From NCBI RefSeq assembly GCF_052115865.1, contig NZ_JBQKME010000007.1:88901-152900 (forward strand): 64,000 nt of DNA, read 5' to 3'. The notes under the pieces were generated by a model, which had not been told where the DNA came from, did not search any database, and saw only the letters and a program-made list of their open reading frames with translations. Of the stretch, positions 53,424 through 63,254 are shown piece after piece. The position numbers and the translations under genes are program-made. The first letter of the stretch is position 1, and each line of letters opens with the position of its first letter. The stretch is from Fundicoccus_A sp052115865. GTDB taxonomy: Bacteria > Bacillota > Bacilli > Lactobacillales > Aerococcaceae.

Positions 53424-54662
53424 TTAAGTTTTTGACTCCAAATCATGTACAAACAAACCACTTAATAATTTGGGTTCAAACCAAGTGGATTTTGGTGGCA
53501 TCACTTCTCCCAAATCAGCTACATTTAACAAATCTTCTTTGTTGGTTGAATATAAGGCGACTGCTAAAGTAGCTACCCCTTTATCAACAGCTTCCTCAAG
53601 TACATCTAATCCTCTAATGCCTCCGACAAAATCAATGCGATGATCTTGCCGAGGATCTTCAATGCCAAATACTTTCGCAAATATATATTTTTGTGCAATG
53701 GAAGCATCTAATGCATCAACAATATCAGTAGATACACGATCAGCTTTTAAGCGTAAATGATACCATTGTTTATCAAAATAAAGTGCGATGACTCCTTGTT
53801 CAAACGGTTTACGGTCCTCCAACTTAACTTTTTCTATTTCAAAGTCTGCTTCTAGCAACATTAAAAAATTAGCTGGTAATTCAGCTTTAACGATACGGTT
53901 GTAATCAAAAATACGAAGTTGTTGAATTGGAAATGCTACCGCTAGAAAGTAATGATCACTCTTTGATATTTGATTACTTTCTTGTCGCATCATACTGACT
54001 TTTGCAGCACTTTCAGTACGATGATGACCATCAGCGATATAAAGACTCGGAACATGATTCTCAAATAAACTTTGTATTTCAATTTGGACTTCATTATTAT
54101 CAATAATCCACACTTTATGATGGGTATCATGGAAACTTTCAAAATCATAGATAGGTGGATGTGATACTTTCCAATTATTAATAATAATATCAATCATATC
54201 TAAGCCACGATAGGTAAGAAATACCGGACTAGTATTGGCATCACAAGCATCCATATGTCGGATACGATCGATTTCTTTTTCATAGCGTGTGAATTCATGT
54301 TTTTTAATATCTTTATTCAAATAATCCTCAACACTAGCGGTCCCTACTAGCCCTGTTTGACTTTGTCCTAAGAAATTTAATTCATATATATAGAACATGG
54401 CTTTTTCTTCTTTTTGCAACCAATTTTTTTTCAGAAAAATCGTTAAATTCTCAGCTGCCTTTGCATAGACTTCATCTGCATATGGATTACTAAGCTCGGG
54501 CAAGTCTACTTCACTTCGGTCAATATGTAAGTATGAATATGGATTATTTTCAACTAAATTTATGGCTTCTTGACGGTTGATAACATCATAAGGCAAGCTC
54601 ACAACAGCTTCTACAATTTCAGGATTCGGACGGATGGCTTTAAAAGTTTTAAATTTTACCAT
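53424..54662 (-). CDS. DUF1015 family protein of the serine locus
   Basis: 412 residues, soluble. DUF1015 marks: AIRPNPEIVEAVVSLPYDVI near the N-terminus, YIADGHHRTESAAK in the middle and FVGGIRGLDVLEEAV later. These genes very often stand with serA and serC in Firmicutes. The function is not established. The GHHR motif suggests a ParB/Srx-like nucleotide-binding or kinase fold, perhaps making O-phospho-serine metabolism balance; that is inference. It starts 17 bases after serA. Confidence 0.8.
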   Translation of the reverse strand: MVKFKTFKAIRPNPEIVEAVVSLPYDVINRQEAINLVENNPYSYLHIDRSEVDLPELSNPYADEVYAKAAENLTIFLKKNWLQKEEKAMFYIYELNFLGQSQTGLVGTASVEDYLNKDIKKHEFTRYEKEIDRIRHMDACDANTSPVFLTYRGLDMIDIIINNWKVSHPPIYDFESFHDTHHKVWIIDNNEVQIEIQSLFENHVPSLYIADGHHRTESAAKVSMMRQESNQISKSDHYFLAVAFPIQQLRIFDYNRIVKAELPANFLMLLEADFEIEKVKLEDRKPFEQGVIALYFDKQWYHLRLKADRVSTDIVDALDASIAQKYIFAKVFGIEDPRQDHRIDFVGGIRGLDVLEEAVDKGVATLAVALYSTNKEDLLNVADLGEVMPPKSTWFEPKLLSGLFVHDLESKT

Positions 54663-54679
54663 TCTTAGTCTCCTTTTAA

Positions 54680-55849
54680 TTATTTTCTTTGAATTAACCG
54701 CGCACTAAGTATATTTTCATTCGCAAAAATCTTTTCCTTCATTGCTTCTACAATTTCAGGATTTTCTTCATCAAAATCAATTAGGGTATAGGCATAAGCT
54801 CCTCGTGATTTATTGGTTAAATGAGCGATATTTATTTGATGGTCACCTAACTCAGTTACTAGTAGTGTGATCATATTAGGGATGTTCCGATTGACTATGG
54901 CTAGGCGGTAGTCGGTTTCAATATCTATTTGCACATTTGGAAAATTCACTGAATTTCTAATATTCCCTGTTAAAATAAAATCAGATAGTTGATGCGCAGC
55001 CATTTGTGCTGAGACTTTCTCAGCTTCATTAGTTGATGCGCCTAAATGTGGAAAAAGGAGACAATCACTTCTACCCATTATACTTGCTTCAGGAAAATCA
55101 GTTAAATAATACTGCAAAATTTGATTATCAAGAGCCTCTATTACGGCATCCAAATCCACCAACTCTGAACGAGAAAAGTTCAATAAAATGGCTGTTTTTT
55201 TCATTGAATTAATAGCTGCTTTGTTAATAAAATGATGATTTTCCTTTGTATAAGGAACATGGATGGTGACAAAATCAGCTTTTTCATAAAGAGTATTAAT
55301 ATTATCCACACGTTTAATTTGAGAATCTAAACGATAAGCTGCTTCCTCTTTTATGTAAGGATCATATCCATAAACCTCCATCCCTAATTTAATCGCCGTA
55401 TTGGCTACCATATGGCCAATCGAACCTAAACCAATAACTCCTATCGTTTTATCTTTAATTTCACTACCTTTAAACTGCTTTTTTCCTGCTTCAACTTGAC
55501 TAGAAATATCTTCCCCCATTAAGCCATTTAACCAACTCATAGCCGGAAGCATATTTCGAATGGCTACTATAAGGGATGTAAATACCAATTCACTAACAGC
55601 ATTAGCATTAGCCCCTGGAGTATTAAAAACAACAATCCCCTTTTCAATTGCTTTTTCTACGGGAATATTATTAATCCCCGCTCCTGCCCTTGCAATAGCC
55701 AGTAGATTTTGATTAAAAGGCAATTGGTTAATATTTTCACTCCGCAAAATAATTCCTTCCGGATTATTTGTTTGATTCAGTGAAAAACCTTTTTGCATTA
55801 AAATATCCAGGCCTTCATCAGCTATTTTATTATAGACACGAATATCCAT
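54680..55849 (-). CDS. serA: Phosphoglycerate dehydrogenase
   Basis: 389 residues, short SerA type. Dehydrogenase core with GAGINNIPVEKA, NTPGANANAVSELV, GVIGLGSIGHMVANTA (NAD loop), LLNFSRSELVD and FPHLGASTNEAE with the catalytic His; C-terminal ACT domain (RNIPNMITLLVTELGDHQIN). Catalyses the first step of serine synthesis from 3-phosphoglycerate. Five bases after serC. The ACT domain suggests feedback by serine. Confidence 0.92.
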   Translation of the reverse strand: MDIRVYNKIADEGLDILMQKGFSLNQTNNPEGIILRSENINQLPFNQNLLAIARAGAGINNIPVEKAIEKGIVVFNTPGANANAVSELVFTSLIVAIRNMLPAMSWLNGLMGEDISSQVEAGKKQFKGSEIKDKTIGVIGLGSIGHMVANTAIKLGMEVYGYDPYIKEEAAYRLDSQIKRVDNINTLYEKADFVTIHVPYTKENHHFINKAAINSMKKTAILLNFSRSELVDLDAVIEALDNQILQYYLTDFPEASIMGRSDCLLFPHLGASTNEAEKVSAQMAAHQLSDFILTGNIRNSVNFPNVQIDIETDYRLAIVNRNIPNMITLLVTELGDHQINIAHLTNKSRGAYAYTLIDFDEENPEIVEAMKEKIFANENILSARLIQRK

Positions 55850-55854
55850 TAAAC

Positions 55855-56949
55855 TTATCCCCTTTTTTCTTCTTCAAATGCTTGCATCACTTTAATTAAG
55901 GCTCCAACACCATCGATTGGCATAGCATTGTATATAGACGCTCGCATCCCACCTACTTGACGGTGACCTTTTATATTAACGATATTGTAAGCTTGGCAAT
56001 ATTGTATAAATTCATTATCTAAATCTGTATTTGCTGTTTTAAATGGAATATTCATAATTGATCGGTCACTCTTTGTCACCACAATCGGTGAAAATATCTC
56101 AGATTGATCCAGATAATCATATAATAATTGAGCTTTTTTGCGGTTAACGACAGCTATTTCTTCAATACCACCTTGTGCCTCTATCCAATCAAGAATAAGC
56201 TTTAAACAATAAATAGCAAAAGTAGGAGGTGTATGGTAAACAGAATTATTTTCATAATGCGACCGATAGCTTAGTATGTTGGGAATATTAACTTTCGTTT
56301 GAATTAAATCTTTACGTATAATCACCAATGTTAAACCTGCGATTCCCAAATTCTTTTGGGCTCCTGCATAAATCAGGTCAAACTTTGATACATCTAAAGG
56401 CTCGGATAAAATATTTGAACTCATATCTGCAACTAATGGAATATCTGCAATTTCTGGGAAATGCGAAAAACAAGTCCCTTCTAAAGTATTATTTGAAGTA
56501 ATATGAAGATAGTCATATGCCGAAAGATTATTCGACCATGAAGGAATATAGGTAAAGTTTTTATCTTCGCTGCTAGCGATAATATCAACTTGCATCCCTA
56601 TTTTTTGAGCTTCTTCCATTGCTTTCTTGGACCAATTTCCTGTATGGATAAAGCCTACCTTCCCATTTTTCTGAAGGTTCATTGGGACCATTACAAATTG
56701 TAGACTTGCACCACCTTGTAGAAAAAGGACAGCATAATCTTCAGGAATACCCATGATATTTATTAATTTTTCTTGTGTCTCTTCCATTAAATTAAGAAAT
56801 ATATCGGATCGATGACTCATTTCGACAATCGACATCTTTTGTCCCTGATAAGACAAAAACTCTGCCTGAATCTTTTCTAACACTTCTAAAGGAATTTGTG
56901 CGGGTCCGGCTGAAAAATTCCAAAGCTCTCTCATAATAAATGCCTCCAT
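55855..56949 (-). CDS. serC: Phosphoserine aminotransferase
   Basis: 364 residues. LWNFSAGPAQIPLEVLEKIQ opening, MSHRSDIF, LFLQGGASLQF, and the PLP-lysine motif DLIYAGAQKNLGIAGL, with the C-terminal HRQVGGMRASIYNAMP, are all typical of SerC. Converts 3-phosphohydroxypyruvate to phosphoserine with glutamate. First gene of serC-serA-DUF1015. A phosphoserine phosphatase serB is not found here. Confidence 0.94.
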   Translation of the reverse strand: MEAFIMRELWNFSAGPAQIPLEVLEKIQAEFLSYQGQKMSIVEMSHRSDIFLNLMEETQEKLINIMGIPEDYAVLFLQGGASLQFVMVPMNLQKNGKVGFIHTGNWSKKAMEEAQKIGMQVDIIASSEDKNFTYIPSWSNNLSAYDYLHITSNNTLEGTCFSHFPEIADIPLVADMSSNILSEPLDVSKFDLIYAGAQKNLGIAGLTLVIIRKDLIQTKVNIPNILSYRSHYENNSVYHTPPTFAIYCLKLILDWIEAQGGIEEIAVVNRKKAQLLYDYLDQSEIFSPIVVTKSDRSIMNIPFKTANTDLDNEFIQYCQAYNIVNIKGHRQVGGMRASIYNAMPIDGVGALIKVMQAFEEEKRG

Positions 56950-56975
56950 AATAAAATATCCATCGCCATTGACAG

Positions 56976-57009
56976 AGTGCGATAATAAGGTTTCATGTCC
57001 TTACGCACT
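56976..57009 (-). promoter_or_regulatory. Hairpin upstream of serC
   Basis: AGTGCG...AAGG / CCTT...CGCACT with an internal A/T bulge, 27 bases before the serC start. It could be the end of an upstream transcript or a 5' leader structure. No T-box features were found. Confidence 0.4.
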
Positions 57010-57129
57010 GAGTATAACATAAGTAGAGAGGGAAAACTTCAATATTATGAAAATTTAGTTAGATTTTTGTTGTAAAATTAAAAATTCTATCATATTAATA
57101 TATAAAGATGATAGAGATAGCTTTTAATA

Positions 57130-57990
57130 TTAACCTTTTGAGCCAGAAGATATATTCATTCCTTCGATAAAATATCCTTGGAAAGTGAAAAAGAGGACAA
57201 TGACAGGAATTAAAACGATAATAGAACCAGCCATCAAATAATTCCATTGTGTAGCCACTTGGCCTTTAAAAACTTGAAGACCAATTTGTAAAGTATATAA
57301 TGATGGATCATTTAAGTACAATAAAGGACCTAAAAAATCATTCCAAGCCCCATTAAAACTAAAAACAGCAATGGTCGCTAAAGCAGGTTTGGCTAGTGGA
57401 ACCATAATCCGAGCCCAAATATAAATATGGGAAGCACCGTCTATTTTAGCCGCTTGTGATAATTCATCAGGAATCGATAAATAAAACTGCCTTATTAGAA
57501 AAATATTAAAAGCACTCCCAAAAAAACCCGGAACAAGTAAAGGAAGGTAGGTATTTAACCATCCTAATTTAGCAAACATCACATAGGTAGGAATTAAAGT
57601 GACAAAGCCCGGTAACATCATCGTCGCTAGTAAGAGAGAAAAGAGGATATTTTTTCCAACAAAATCGATTTTTGCAAATCCATAGGCTATAAAAGAGTTA
57701 GACAAAACATTAGCAAATACAGATACAGCTGCGACAAAAAGTGTATTTAAGGTATATCGCGTAAAATTTGCTGTATTCCAAGTATGAATATAATTTTCAA
57801 AATGCCATTCTTGCGGAATAAATGTAGGTGGAAATTGCATGATTTCTCCCATCGATTTAAATGACGTACTAATCATCCACCAAATAGGACTTAAAAGAAC
57901 AACTGCTCCTAATAGTAAAATGACAAAAATCGTCATTTGACTGATTTTCCTACTCCGTTTAATACTCTTTAAATTATGTTGTTTGCCCAA
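57130..57990 (-). CDS. ABC sugar permease (MalG family)
   Basis: 286 residues, six helices, EAA loop ELSQAAKIDGASHIYIWARIMVPLAKPALA intact, tail EGMNISSGSKG. Inner-membrane part of a CUT1 importer with the frameshifted permease upstream and the binding protein at 59012-60343. No ATPase gene is in the operon. Substrate is probably an alpha-galactoside, from the neighbouring melA. Confidence 0.85.
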   Translation of the reverse strand: MGKQHNLKSIKRSRKISQMTIFVILLLGAVVLLSPIWWMISTSFKSMGEIMQFPPTFIPQEWHFENYIHTWNTANFTRYTLNTLFVAAVSVFANVLSNSFIAYGFAKIDFVGKNILFSLLLATMMLPGFVTLIPTYVMFAKLGWLNTYLPLLVPGFFGSAFNIFLIRQFYLSIPDELSQAAKIDGASHIYIWARIMVPLAKPALATIAVFSFNGAWNDFLGPLLYLNDPSLYTLQIGLQVFKGQVATQWNYLMAGSIIVLIPVIVLFFTFQGYFIEGMNISSGSKG

Positions 57991-58931
57991 TTAATTGCCT
58001 CCTTCATAATGGACCCAACGAGGCGCCATTCTTAAATTAATAAGCGTTAAAATAAATACGATAATAAATAATATCCATGATAGAGCCATTGCATAGCCCA
58101 TTTCAAAGGTAACAAAAGCCTTATTCCACATATGTAAATTAAAGAATAAAAGGGAATTAGCCGGTCCACCCTCACCATTATTGGACATTACATAAGCTTC
58201 TTGAAATATCTGAAAGGCACCAATCGTGCTAGTAATTAAATCAAAGAAAATTATCGGTGTAATCATAGGAATCGTAACATTAAATAATTTCCTAAAGAAA
58301 CCAGCTCCATCTATTTCAGCTGCTTCATATAAAGTAGGCGAAATATTTTGTAAGGCAGCTAAATATAACAACATAGAACCGCCCGCTTTCCACAAATTCA
58401 TCATATTAAAGCTGGCTTCGTCCAATTGGGATCATACAACCAAGCAGGCCCTTGTATTCCTACCCAAGATAACACAGTATTAACAAGACCAGATTGTGGA
58501 CTTAATAATTGCATCCATAAAAAATAAACTCCAACACCCGATAATACAGCTGGCAAATAATAAATGGTTCTAAAAAAACGAATCCCTTTTATTTTTTGAT
58601 TCATTAATAACGAAACAAAAATAGCCGCAATAATCGATAGAGGAACCGAAATAATCACATAATATACGGTATTCCCTAATGAAATCCAAAATAAGGGGTC
58701 ACGTTGAAACATCCGCCTGTAATTTCCGAAACCAATAAAATCCATTTGCGATGTAATATCATAGTTAGTAAAACTTGCAAACAAAGAAAACAACAGCGGT
58801 CCTAATGTAAAAGCCAACATCCCTATAATCCAAGGTAAAATAAATACATATCCTTGTATATTTTCACGTCGCTTTAAAGATCTATTCCCTTTTTGTTTTT
58901 TTGAAGTGATGATTTGATTTTGTCTCATCAA
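57991..58931 (-). pseudogene. ABC sugar permease (MalF family), frameshifted
   Basis: Two frames together make one permease of about 310 residues. The upstream part (58931-58401) ends YDPNWTKPALI then TGA; the downstream part (58425-57991) continues MMNLWKAGGSMLLYLAALQN and carries the EAA loop TLYEAAEIDGAGFFRKLFNVTIPMITPII. Restoring one A in ATATGATG near 58402 joins them exactly. A single lesion could also be a sequencing error. The stop overlaps a possible ATG restart, so coupled translation of two halves is a minor possibility. Confidence 0.75.
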
Positions 58932-59011
58932 TTTAACTCCTTATATTTTATAGATAGATAAAAGTCAGGTATAAAGTGCTTAAGCACCATATCCTGACTT
59001 TACATATAAAT

Positions 59012-60343
59012 TTACTCGATTGGCATCATTTGTTGCTCAGCCATTTGTTGAGCAGAATCTAAGGCTTCCTGAGGTGTTTTTTGTCCTAAATAAATTAAGT
59101 CAAATTCAGGATTTACAAGGTTTAATAAATCTGGTAATTCAACTGGCACAGGAGCCAGAATCGTTTGAGCTAAATTATCAACGGCAACACGGTAGACTTC
59201 GAGTCCTTTTTCTGTTAACCCTTCATTATTAAATGCATTTTGAGAGGCTTCAATATTGGCGACATTATCAAAATTATTAACTGCCCAATATTCTTGCGCT
59301 TCAACTCCCGTAAGGTATTTAATAAACTCCCAAGAAGCTTCTGGATTTTCTGCACCATATGGAATTTCAGCAACAAATCCACCTCCCCATGAAGTATGAC
59401 CATAACCATCTTTAAATTCTGGTAATTCAGCTACACCAAAATTCAAATCAGGTGCATAAGCAGCAATTTGTGAATAATGAGTAGCTTCCTTCACCATCAT
59501 TGCAATTTTTCCACTCATAAAAGGATCTGCTTGTTGATTACCAAATTCAGCAGTAAAAGCAGTTAAACTATCTGAACCATAGTCTTGTTCAAAATCCATT
59601 ACCCAATCAAGAATTTCAACACCTTTTGGATCATTAATCGTTGGGACATTATTGTCAAAATCCCAAAAACCATGGCCAGTGGCATTCATATAATAGACAT
59701 CGCCTTGAATACCATAACGTGGGATATAGCCCAATCTTTGGATACGATTGCCATCAATGATATCTAATTGTTGCGCCATCTCTTTTAATTCATCCCAAGT
59801 GGTTGGCGGTTGTTCCGGGTCAAGACCAACTTCTTCAAACATATCTTTGTTGTAATATAAAATCCGTGTATCTGTATTGAACGGAATCGCATAGTTATCC
59901 CCTTCATAAACAGTTGCTTCCCACAAATGTTCATAATACTGACCTGCAAAGTCTTCTCCTTCTTGATTAATAAACTCAGCTAAATTTGTATTTTGATTTT
60001 TTTGTGCCCGTTGACGTGTTGAATTAATATCATTAATAATAACGTCTGCAGGATCGCCAGCAGCAATCGACGCTAAATTTTTTGTCCAAATATCTCCCCA
60101 AGGAAGAAATGTATGAGTAACATGAATACTATCTTGCGAATTATTAAAATCCTCTACAATTTTTTCAATAAAATTACGACGAGGTTCTGAACCCCAGAAA
60201 GACCAGAAATCTAATTCAAAAACTTCTTCTTGAGCAGCTACTTTAAGTGGTTCAAAATTTACTCCTGAGAAAAGATGAAGTGGAGCTGTGAGTAAAACGG
60301 TAGCTGATACCGCAAATAATTTTTTAATCATTTTATTTTTCAT
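59012..60343 (-). CDS. ABC extracellular sugar-binding protein
   Basis: 443 residues. Signal peptide (MKNKMIKKLFAVSATVLLTA...) with cleavage near AAQE; no lipobox Cys. Body of the family-1 solute-binding type: FWSFWGSEPRRNFIEKIVEDFNN, YAIPFNTDTRILYYNKDMFEEVG, SWEFIKYLTG. The gene precedes the two permease genes. Its operon context with melA suggests alpha-galactosides such as melibiose or raffinose. Confidence 0.88.
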   Translation of the reverse strand: MKNKMIKKLFAVSATVLLTAPLHLFSGVNFEPLKVAAQEEVFELDFWSFWGSEPRRNFIEKIVEDFNNSQDSIHVTHTFLPWGDIWTKNLASIAAGDPADVIINDINSTRQRAQKNQNTNLAEFINQEGEDFAGQYYEHLWEATVYEGDNYAIPFNTDTRILYYNKDMFEEVGLDPEQPPTTWDELKEMAQQLDIIDGNRIQRLGYIPRYGIQGDVYYMNATGHGFWDFDNNVPTINDPKGVEILDWVMDFEQDYGSDSLTAFTAEFGNQQADPFMSGKIAMMVKEATHYSQIAAYAPDLNFGVAELPEFKDGYGHTSWGGGFVAEIPYGAENPEASWEFIKYLTGVEAQEYWAVNNFDNVANIEASQNAFNNEGLTEKGLEVYRVAVDNLAQTILAPVPVELPDLLNLVNPEFDLIYLGQKTPQEALDSAQQMAEQQMMPIE

Positions 60344-60345
60344 TT

Positions 60346-61011
60346 TTAAATTCCTTCATTATTATTTCCAAAAAATTTTGAATCAATTGGTACAAACTTT
60401 TGCATTACATCAATGCTTCTCAGACATAACTTACATAAAACAAAAGCAGGAAAACTAGCAAAAAAACAAATAGCCAATCCAGTTTGAAATAACCATAAGC
60501 CGACCAAAAGTAAATAAGCCAAAACAAGCCCAATTGTTATTTGAGGTTGTTTAAACAACATAATTGCCGCAAGCATCAAACTATAACGACTATTTAACCG
60601 AATATTTATTCTAATAAATATCGCTATATGAGCAGTAAATATAAGAATAAATGCAATAACGACAATTGTATAAAACCAAATACTCTAAAACCAATAATTA
60701 CTAATCGAGACGATTTTTAAATCCAGCCAAATAAGCAATATAACGCCAACTATTGGCAAAGAAAAATAGTAACTATCTTTTAAGTTTGATCTAAATGCCT
60801 GTAAGTATTTCTTAAAACTAATCGCTTTATTATGATTAATGCTTTCAGTCATTAAATAAATCAAGGCAAAAGAGCTTGGTATCACCGTCACTAAAGGTAA
60901 ACTAAATATAATCCATAAAATGTTTAAGTAGACAAGACGACCTACCCAATTCAATAAATGGACAAATGCATTTTGAATAATACCACCTCCACTATCCTCC
61001 TCAACCAACAC
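60346..61011 (-). pseudogene. DUF624 (YesL-like) membrane protein with an in-frame stop
   Basis: The frame opens near 61011 and runs LLNWVGRLVYLNILWIIFSLPLVTV to ISNYWF, meets TAG (60685-60687), then continues in the same frame as SIWFYTIVVIAFILIF... to the stop at 60346. One point mutation separates it from a normal about 220-residue DUF624. It lies between melA and the binding-protein gene. Read-through or sequencing error cannot be excluded. Confidence 0.75.
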
Positions 61012-61123
61012 AATGTTGCTGTTAACATTATGTTATATTATCGAGGCAATCTAATAAAACCATATTTTTATTATTTTTTCAAATTTAATACTATAATATT
61101 TGATCAATTATTTTAAAAAAAAA

Positions 61124-61165
61124 AAGCCTATAACCCTTTATTTATTAAGAAAGAGATATAGACTT
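61124..61165 (-). terminator. Terminator of melA
   Basis: AAGCCTATA / TATAGACTT stem with one mismatch and a run of eleven A on the left, i.e. a long U tract on the minus-strand transcript. It resembles the terminator of the tRNA cluster at 62679-62717. Confidence 0.8.
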
Positions 61166-61195
61166 AAATTATTTATTTTTTATCAATTTGGCAAC

Positions 61196-62506
61196 TTAAT
61201 GATATTGCGGTAAATATTCTCCATGAGCTTCTATTAATTCATCACATAAAGAAACAATATCATCCATTGATAATTCGGAGTTAGTATGGGGATCTAAAAA
61301 GGCTGCTTGATAAATTTTACTCTTATCTAATGTAAGAGCTGCTTCAACTACTAATTCCTGAACATTAATATTCGTCCGGTTAAGAGCAGCTAATTGAGTT
61401 GGAAGATCACCAACAAAGGTTGGTTGAATGCCATTTTTATCCACCAGACATGGCACTTCAACACAAGCACCTTCCGGTAAATTTGTAATTAAACCATGAT
61501 TTAGAACATTTCCAGCAATCATCGTTGGCTTTCCAGTTACGATTGCATCCATAATATAAGAAGCATATTCGTTACTTCTGCTATGGGTTAATTCTCCATT
61601 TTCAACAATATCATCACGTCTCTTTTCCCAATCAATAATTTGCTGCTCGCAACGACGTAAATATTCATCAATTGGAATACCAAATCGCTCAATTAACTCT
61701 GGATATTTATCTTTGATAAAATAAGGATGGTATTCAGCATTATGCTCACTAGACTCGGTTACATAGTAACCAAAACGATTCATTAGTTCAAAACGGACTG
61801 AATCATGATGAGGATCTTCTACTTTTTTAGCAAGTTCCTTGATCGTTGGATAAAAGTCTTCTCCATTTTTGTTAATTTCAAGCAACCAAGCCATATGATT
61901 AATCCCAGCAATTTTCCATTGGAAATCATCTAAGTTTTCTGTTTCAGCAATGCCTAGATAACCGAAAAGATCTGGTACACAAGCTTGCACACTGTGACAA
62001 AGACCAGCTGTTTTTATTTTAGTCCCCTTTAACATCCCCATTGTTAACATGGCCATTGGATTTGTGTAGTTTAATAACCATGCATTGGGACAGACTTCTT
62101 CCATTTCTTTTGCAAAGTCTAGCATAACTGGAAATGTTCTTAAGGCTCTAAAAATACCACCAATTCCAACAGTATCACCTATCGTCTGTTTTAAACCATA
62201 TTTCTTTGGTATTTCAAAATCAATTACCGTACTTGGCTTGTAGCCTCCGACTTGGATAGCATTAATAACAAAGTCTGCATTTCGTAAAGCTTCTTTGCGA
62301 TCAAGATATGAAATAATTTTCGCTCGATTATGATTTGAATTTTTATTAATCGTCTTTAACATCAATTCAGATTCTCTTAATCTTTTTTCGTCTATATCAT
62401 ATAATGCCATTTCTGCATCACTTAAACTTGGTGTTAACATCGTATCTCCAAGAATATTTTTAACAAAAACCGTACTACCTGCTCCAATAAATGTAATCTT
62501 AACCAA
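61196..62506 (-). CDS. melA: GH4 alpha-galactosidase
   Basis: 436 residues. NAD+/Mn2+-dependent GH4 enzyme: FIGAGSTVFVKNILGD nucleotide loop, NAIQVGGYKPST, LLNYTNPMAM, the metal motif GLCHSVQ with its Cys, AGINHMAW and SSEHNAEYHPYF. The protein tracks B. subtilis MelA almost throughout. It releases galactose from melibiose or raffinose-type sugars inside the cell. A cre-like site lies 67 bases upstream, fitting catabolite repression. The adjacent import genes include one frameshifted permease. Confidence 0.93.
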   Translation of the reverse strand: MVKITFIGAGSTVFVKNILGDTMLTPSLSDAEMALYDIDEKRLRESELMLKTINKNSNHNRAKIISYLDRKEALRNADFVINAIQVGGYKPSTVIDFEIPKKYGLKQTIGDTVGIGGIFRALRTFPVMLDFAKEMEEVCPNAWLLNYTNPMAMLTMGMLKGTKIKTAGLCHSVQACVPDLFGYLGIAETENLDDFQWKIAGINHMAWLLEINKNGEDFYPTIKELAKKVEDPHHDSVRFELMNRFGYYVTESSEHNAEYHPYFIKDKYPELIERFGIPIDEYLRRCEQQIIDWEKRRDDIVENGELTHSRSNEYASYIMDAIVTGKPTMIAGNVLNHGLITNLPEGACVEVPCLVDKNGIQPTFVGDLPTQLAALNRTNINVQELVVEAALTLDKSKIYQAAFLDPHTNSELSMDDIVSLCDELIEAHGEYLPQYH

Positions 62507-62572
62507 TTATCTTATCTCCCCTTTGTCGATGACTATTATTAACTGTTATACTACACTTCATATCCTACCGAA

Positions 62573-62586
62573 TAATAACGTTTACA
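62573..62586. promoter_or_regulatory. Candidate cre site before melA
   Basis: Minus strand TGTAAACGTTATTA matches the cre consensus TGWAANCGNTWNCA at 13 of 14 positions. It is 67 bases before the melA start. Confidence 0.6.
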
Positions 62587-62678
62587 TCAATAGTAATGTT
62601 CAATAAGTAAGTAAAACGCATTACTTACATAATCGTAAAAGCAAGCTATGATAATGATATCCAATCATAGACAACAAA

Positions 62679-62717
62679 AAAGCCTATAAATCATTTCAAA
62701 AGATAATCTATAGACTT
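62679..62717 (-). terminator. Terminator of the rRNA-tRNA transcript
   Basis: AGTCTATAGATTATC / GATTTATAGGCT-type stem (with mismatches) followed by TTTTTTG on the minus strand, 18 bases past tRNA-Leu. Confidence 0.75.
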
Positions 62718-62734
62718 CTCATTGTAATTCGTGA

Positions 62735-62818
62735 TACCGGTGGTCGGGGTCGAACCGACACGCCCGCGAGGGCACAGGATTTTGAGTCCAGCGCGTCTGC
62801 CTATTCCGCCACACCGGC
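62735..62818 (-). tRNA. tRNA-Leu (anticodon CAA)
   Basis: 84 bases with a long variable arm (CCCTCGCGGG), loop CTCAAAA, T-loop TTCGACC. Last of the twelve-gene tRNA cluster. Confidence 0.93.
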
Positions 62819-62855
62819 ATAATAATGATATTTAATTTTAAGAAACTAAAAGGAA

Positions 62856-62927
62856 AGGCGGTGATCGGATTTGAACCGACGAATGAGGGTTTTGCAGACC
62901 CGTGCCTTACCACTTGGCTACACCGCC
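62856..62927 (-). tRNA. tRNA-Cys (anticodon GCA)
   Basis: About 72 bases; acceptor GGCGGTG / CACCGCC; anticodon loop CTGCAAA; T-loop TTCAAAT. Confidence 0.93.
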
Positions 62928-62956
62928 ATTTAAATGGCTATAAATAGCAAAAAAAA

Positions 62957-63028
62957 CTGGGGTAGCTGGATTCGAACCAACGAATGACGGAGTCAAAGTC
63001 CGTTGCCTTACCGCTTGGCTATACCCCA
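62957..63028 (-). tRNA. tRNA-Gln (anticodon TTG)
   Basis: Acceptor TGGGGTA / TACCCCA, anticodon loop CTTTGAC, T-loop TTCGAAT. Confidence 0.93.
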
Positions 63029-63049
63029 ATGTTAAAAAATAATAACAAG

Positions 63050-63123
63050 GGCGACTGATGGGAATCGAACCCACGAGTGTCGGATCCACAAACCGATGCG
63101 TTAACCACTTCGCCACAATCGCC
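63050..63123 (-). tRNA. tRNA-His (anticodon GTG)
   Basis: Anticodon loop TTGTGGA. The extra 5' G opposite C73, the histidine identity pair, is encoded. Confidence 0.92.
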
Positions 63124-63138
63124 ATTATATGTGATATA

Positions 63139-63209
63139 CAGGGGCAGTAGGAATCGAACCCACACCGAAGGTTTTGGAGACCTTTGTTCTACCGTTAAAC
63201 TATGCCCCT
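63139..63209 (-). tRNA. tRNA-Trp (anticodon CCA)
   Basis: Acceptor AGGGGCA / TGCCCCT, anticodon loop CTCCAAA, T-loop TTCGATT. Confidence 0.93.
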
Positions 63210-63254
63210 AAGAAGGAGAACAATGTAAATTCCCTACTAATAACATAAAAATAA

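Noticed and set aside
56950..57129. T-box leader before serC
   Set aside because: No T-box sequence or specifier loop found, only a modest hairpin.
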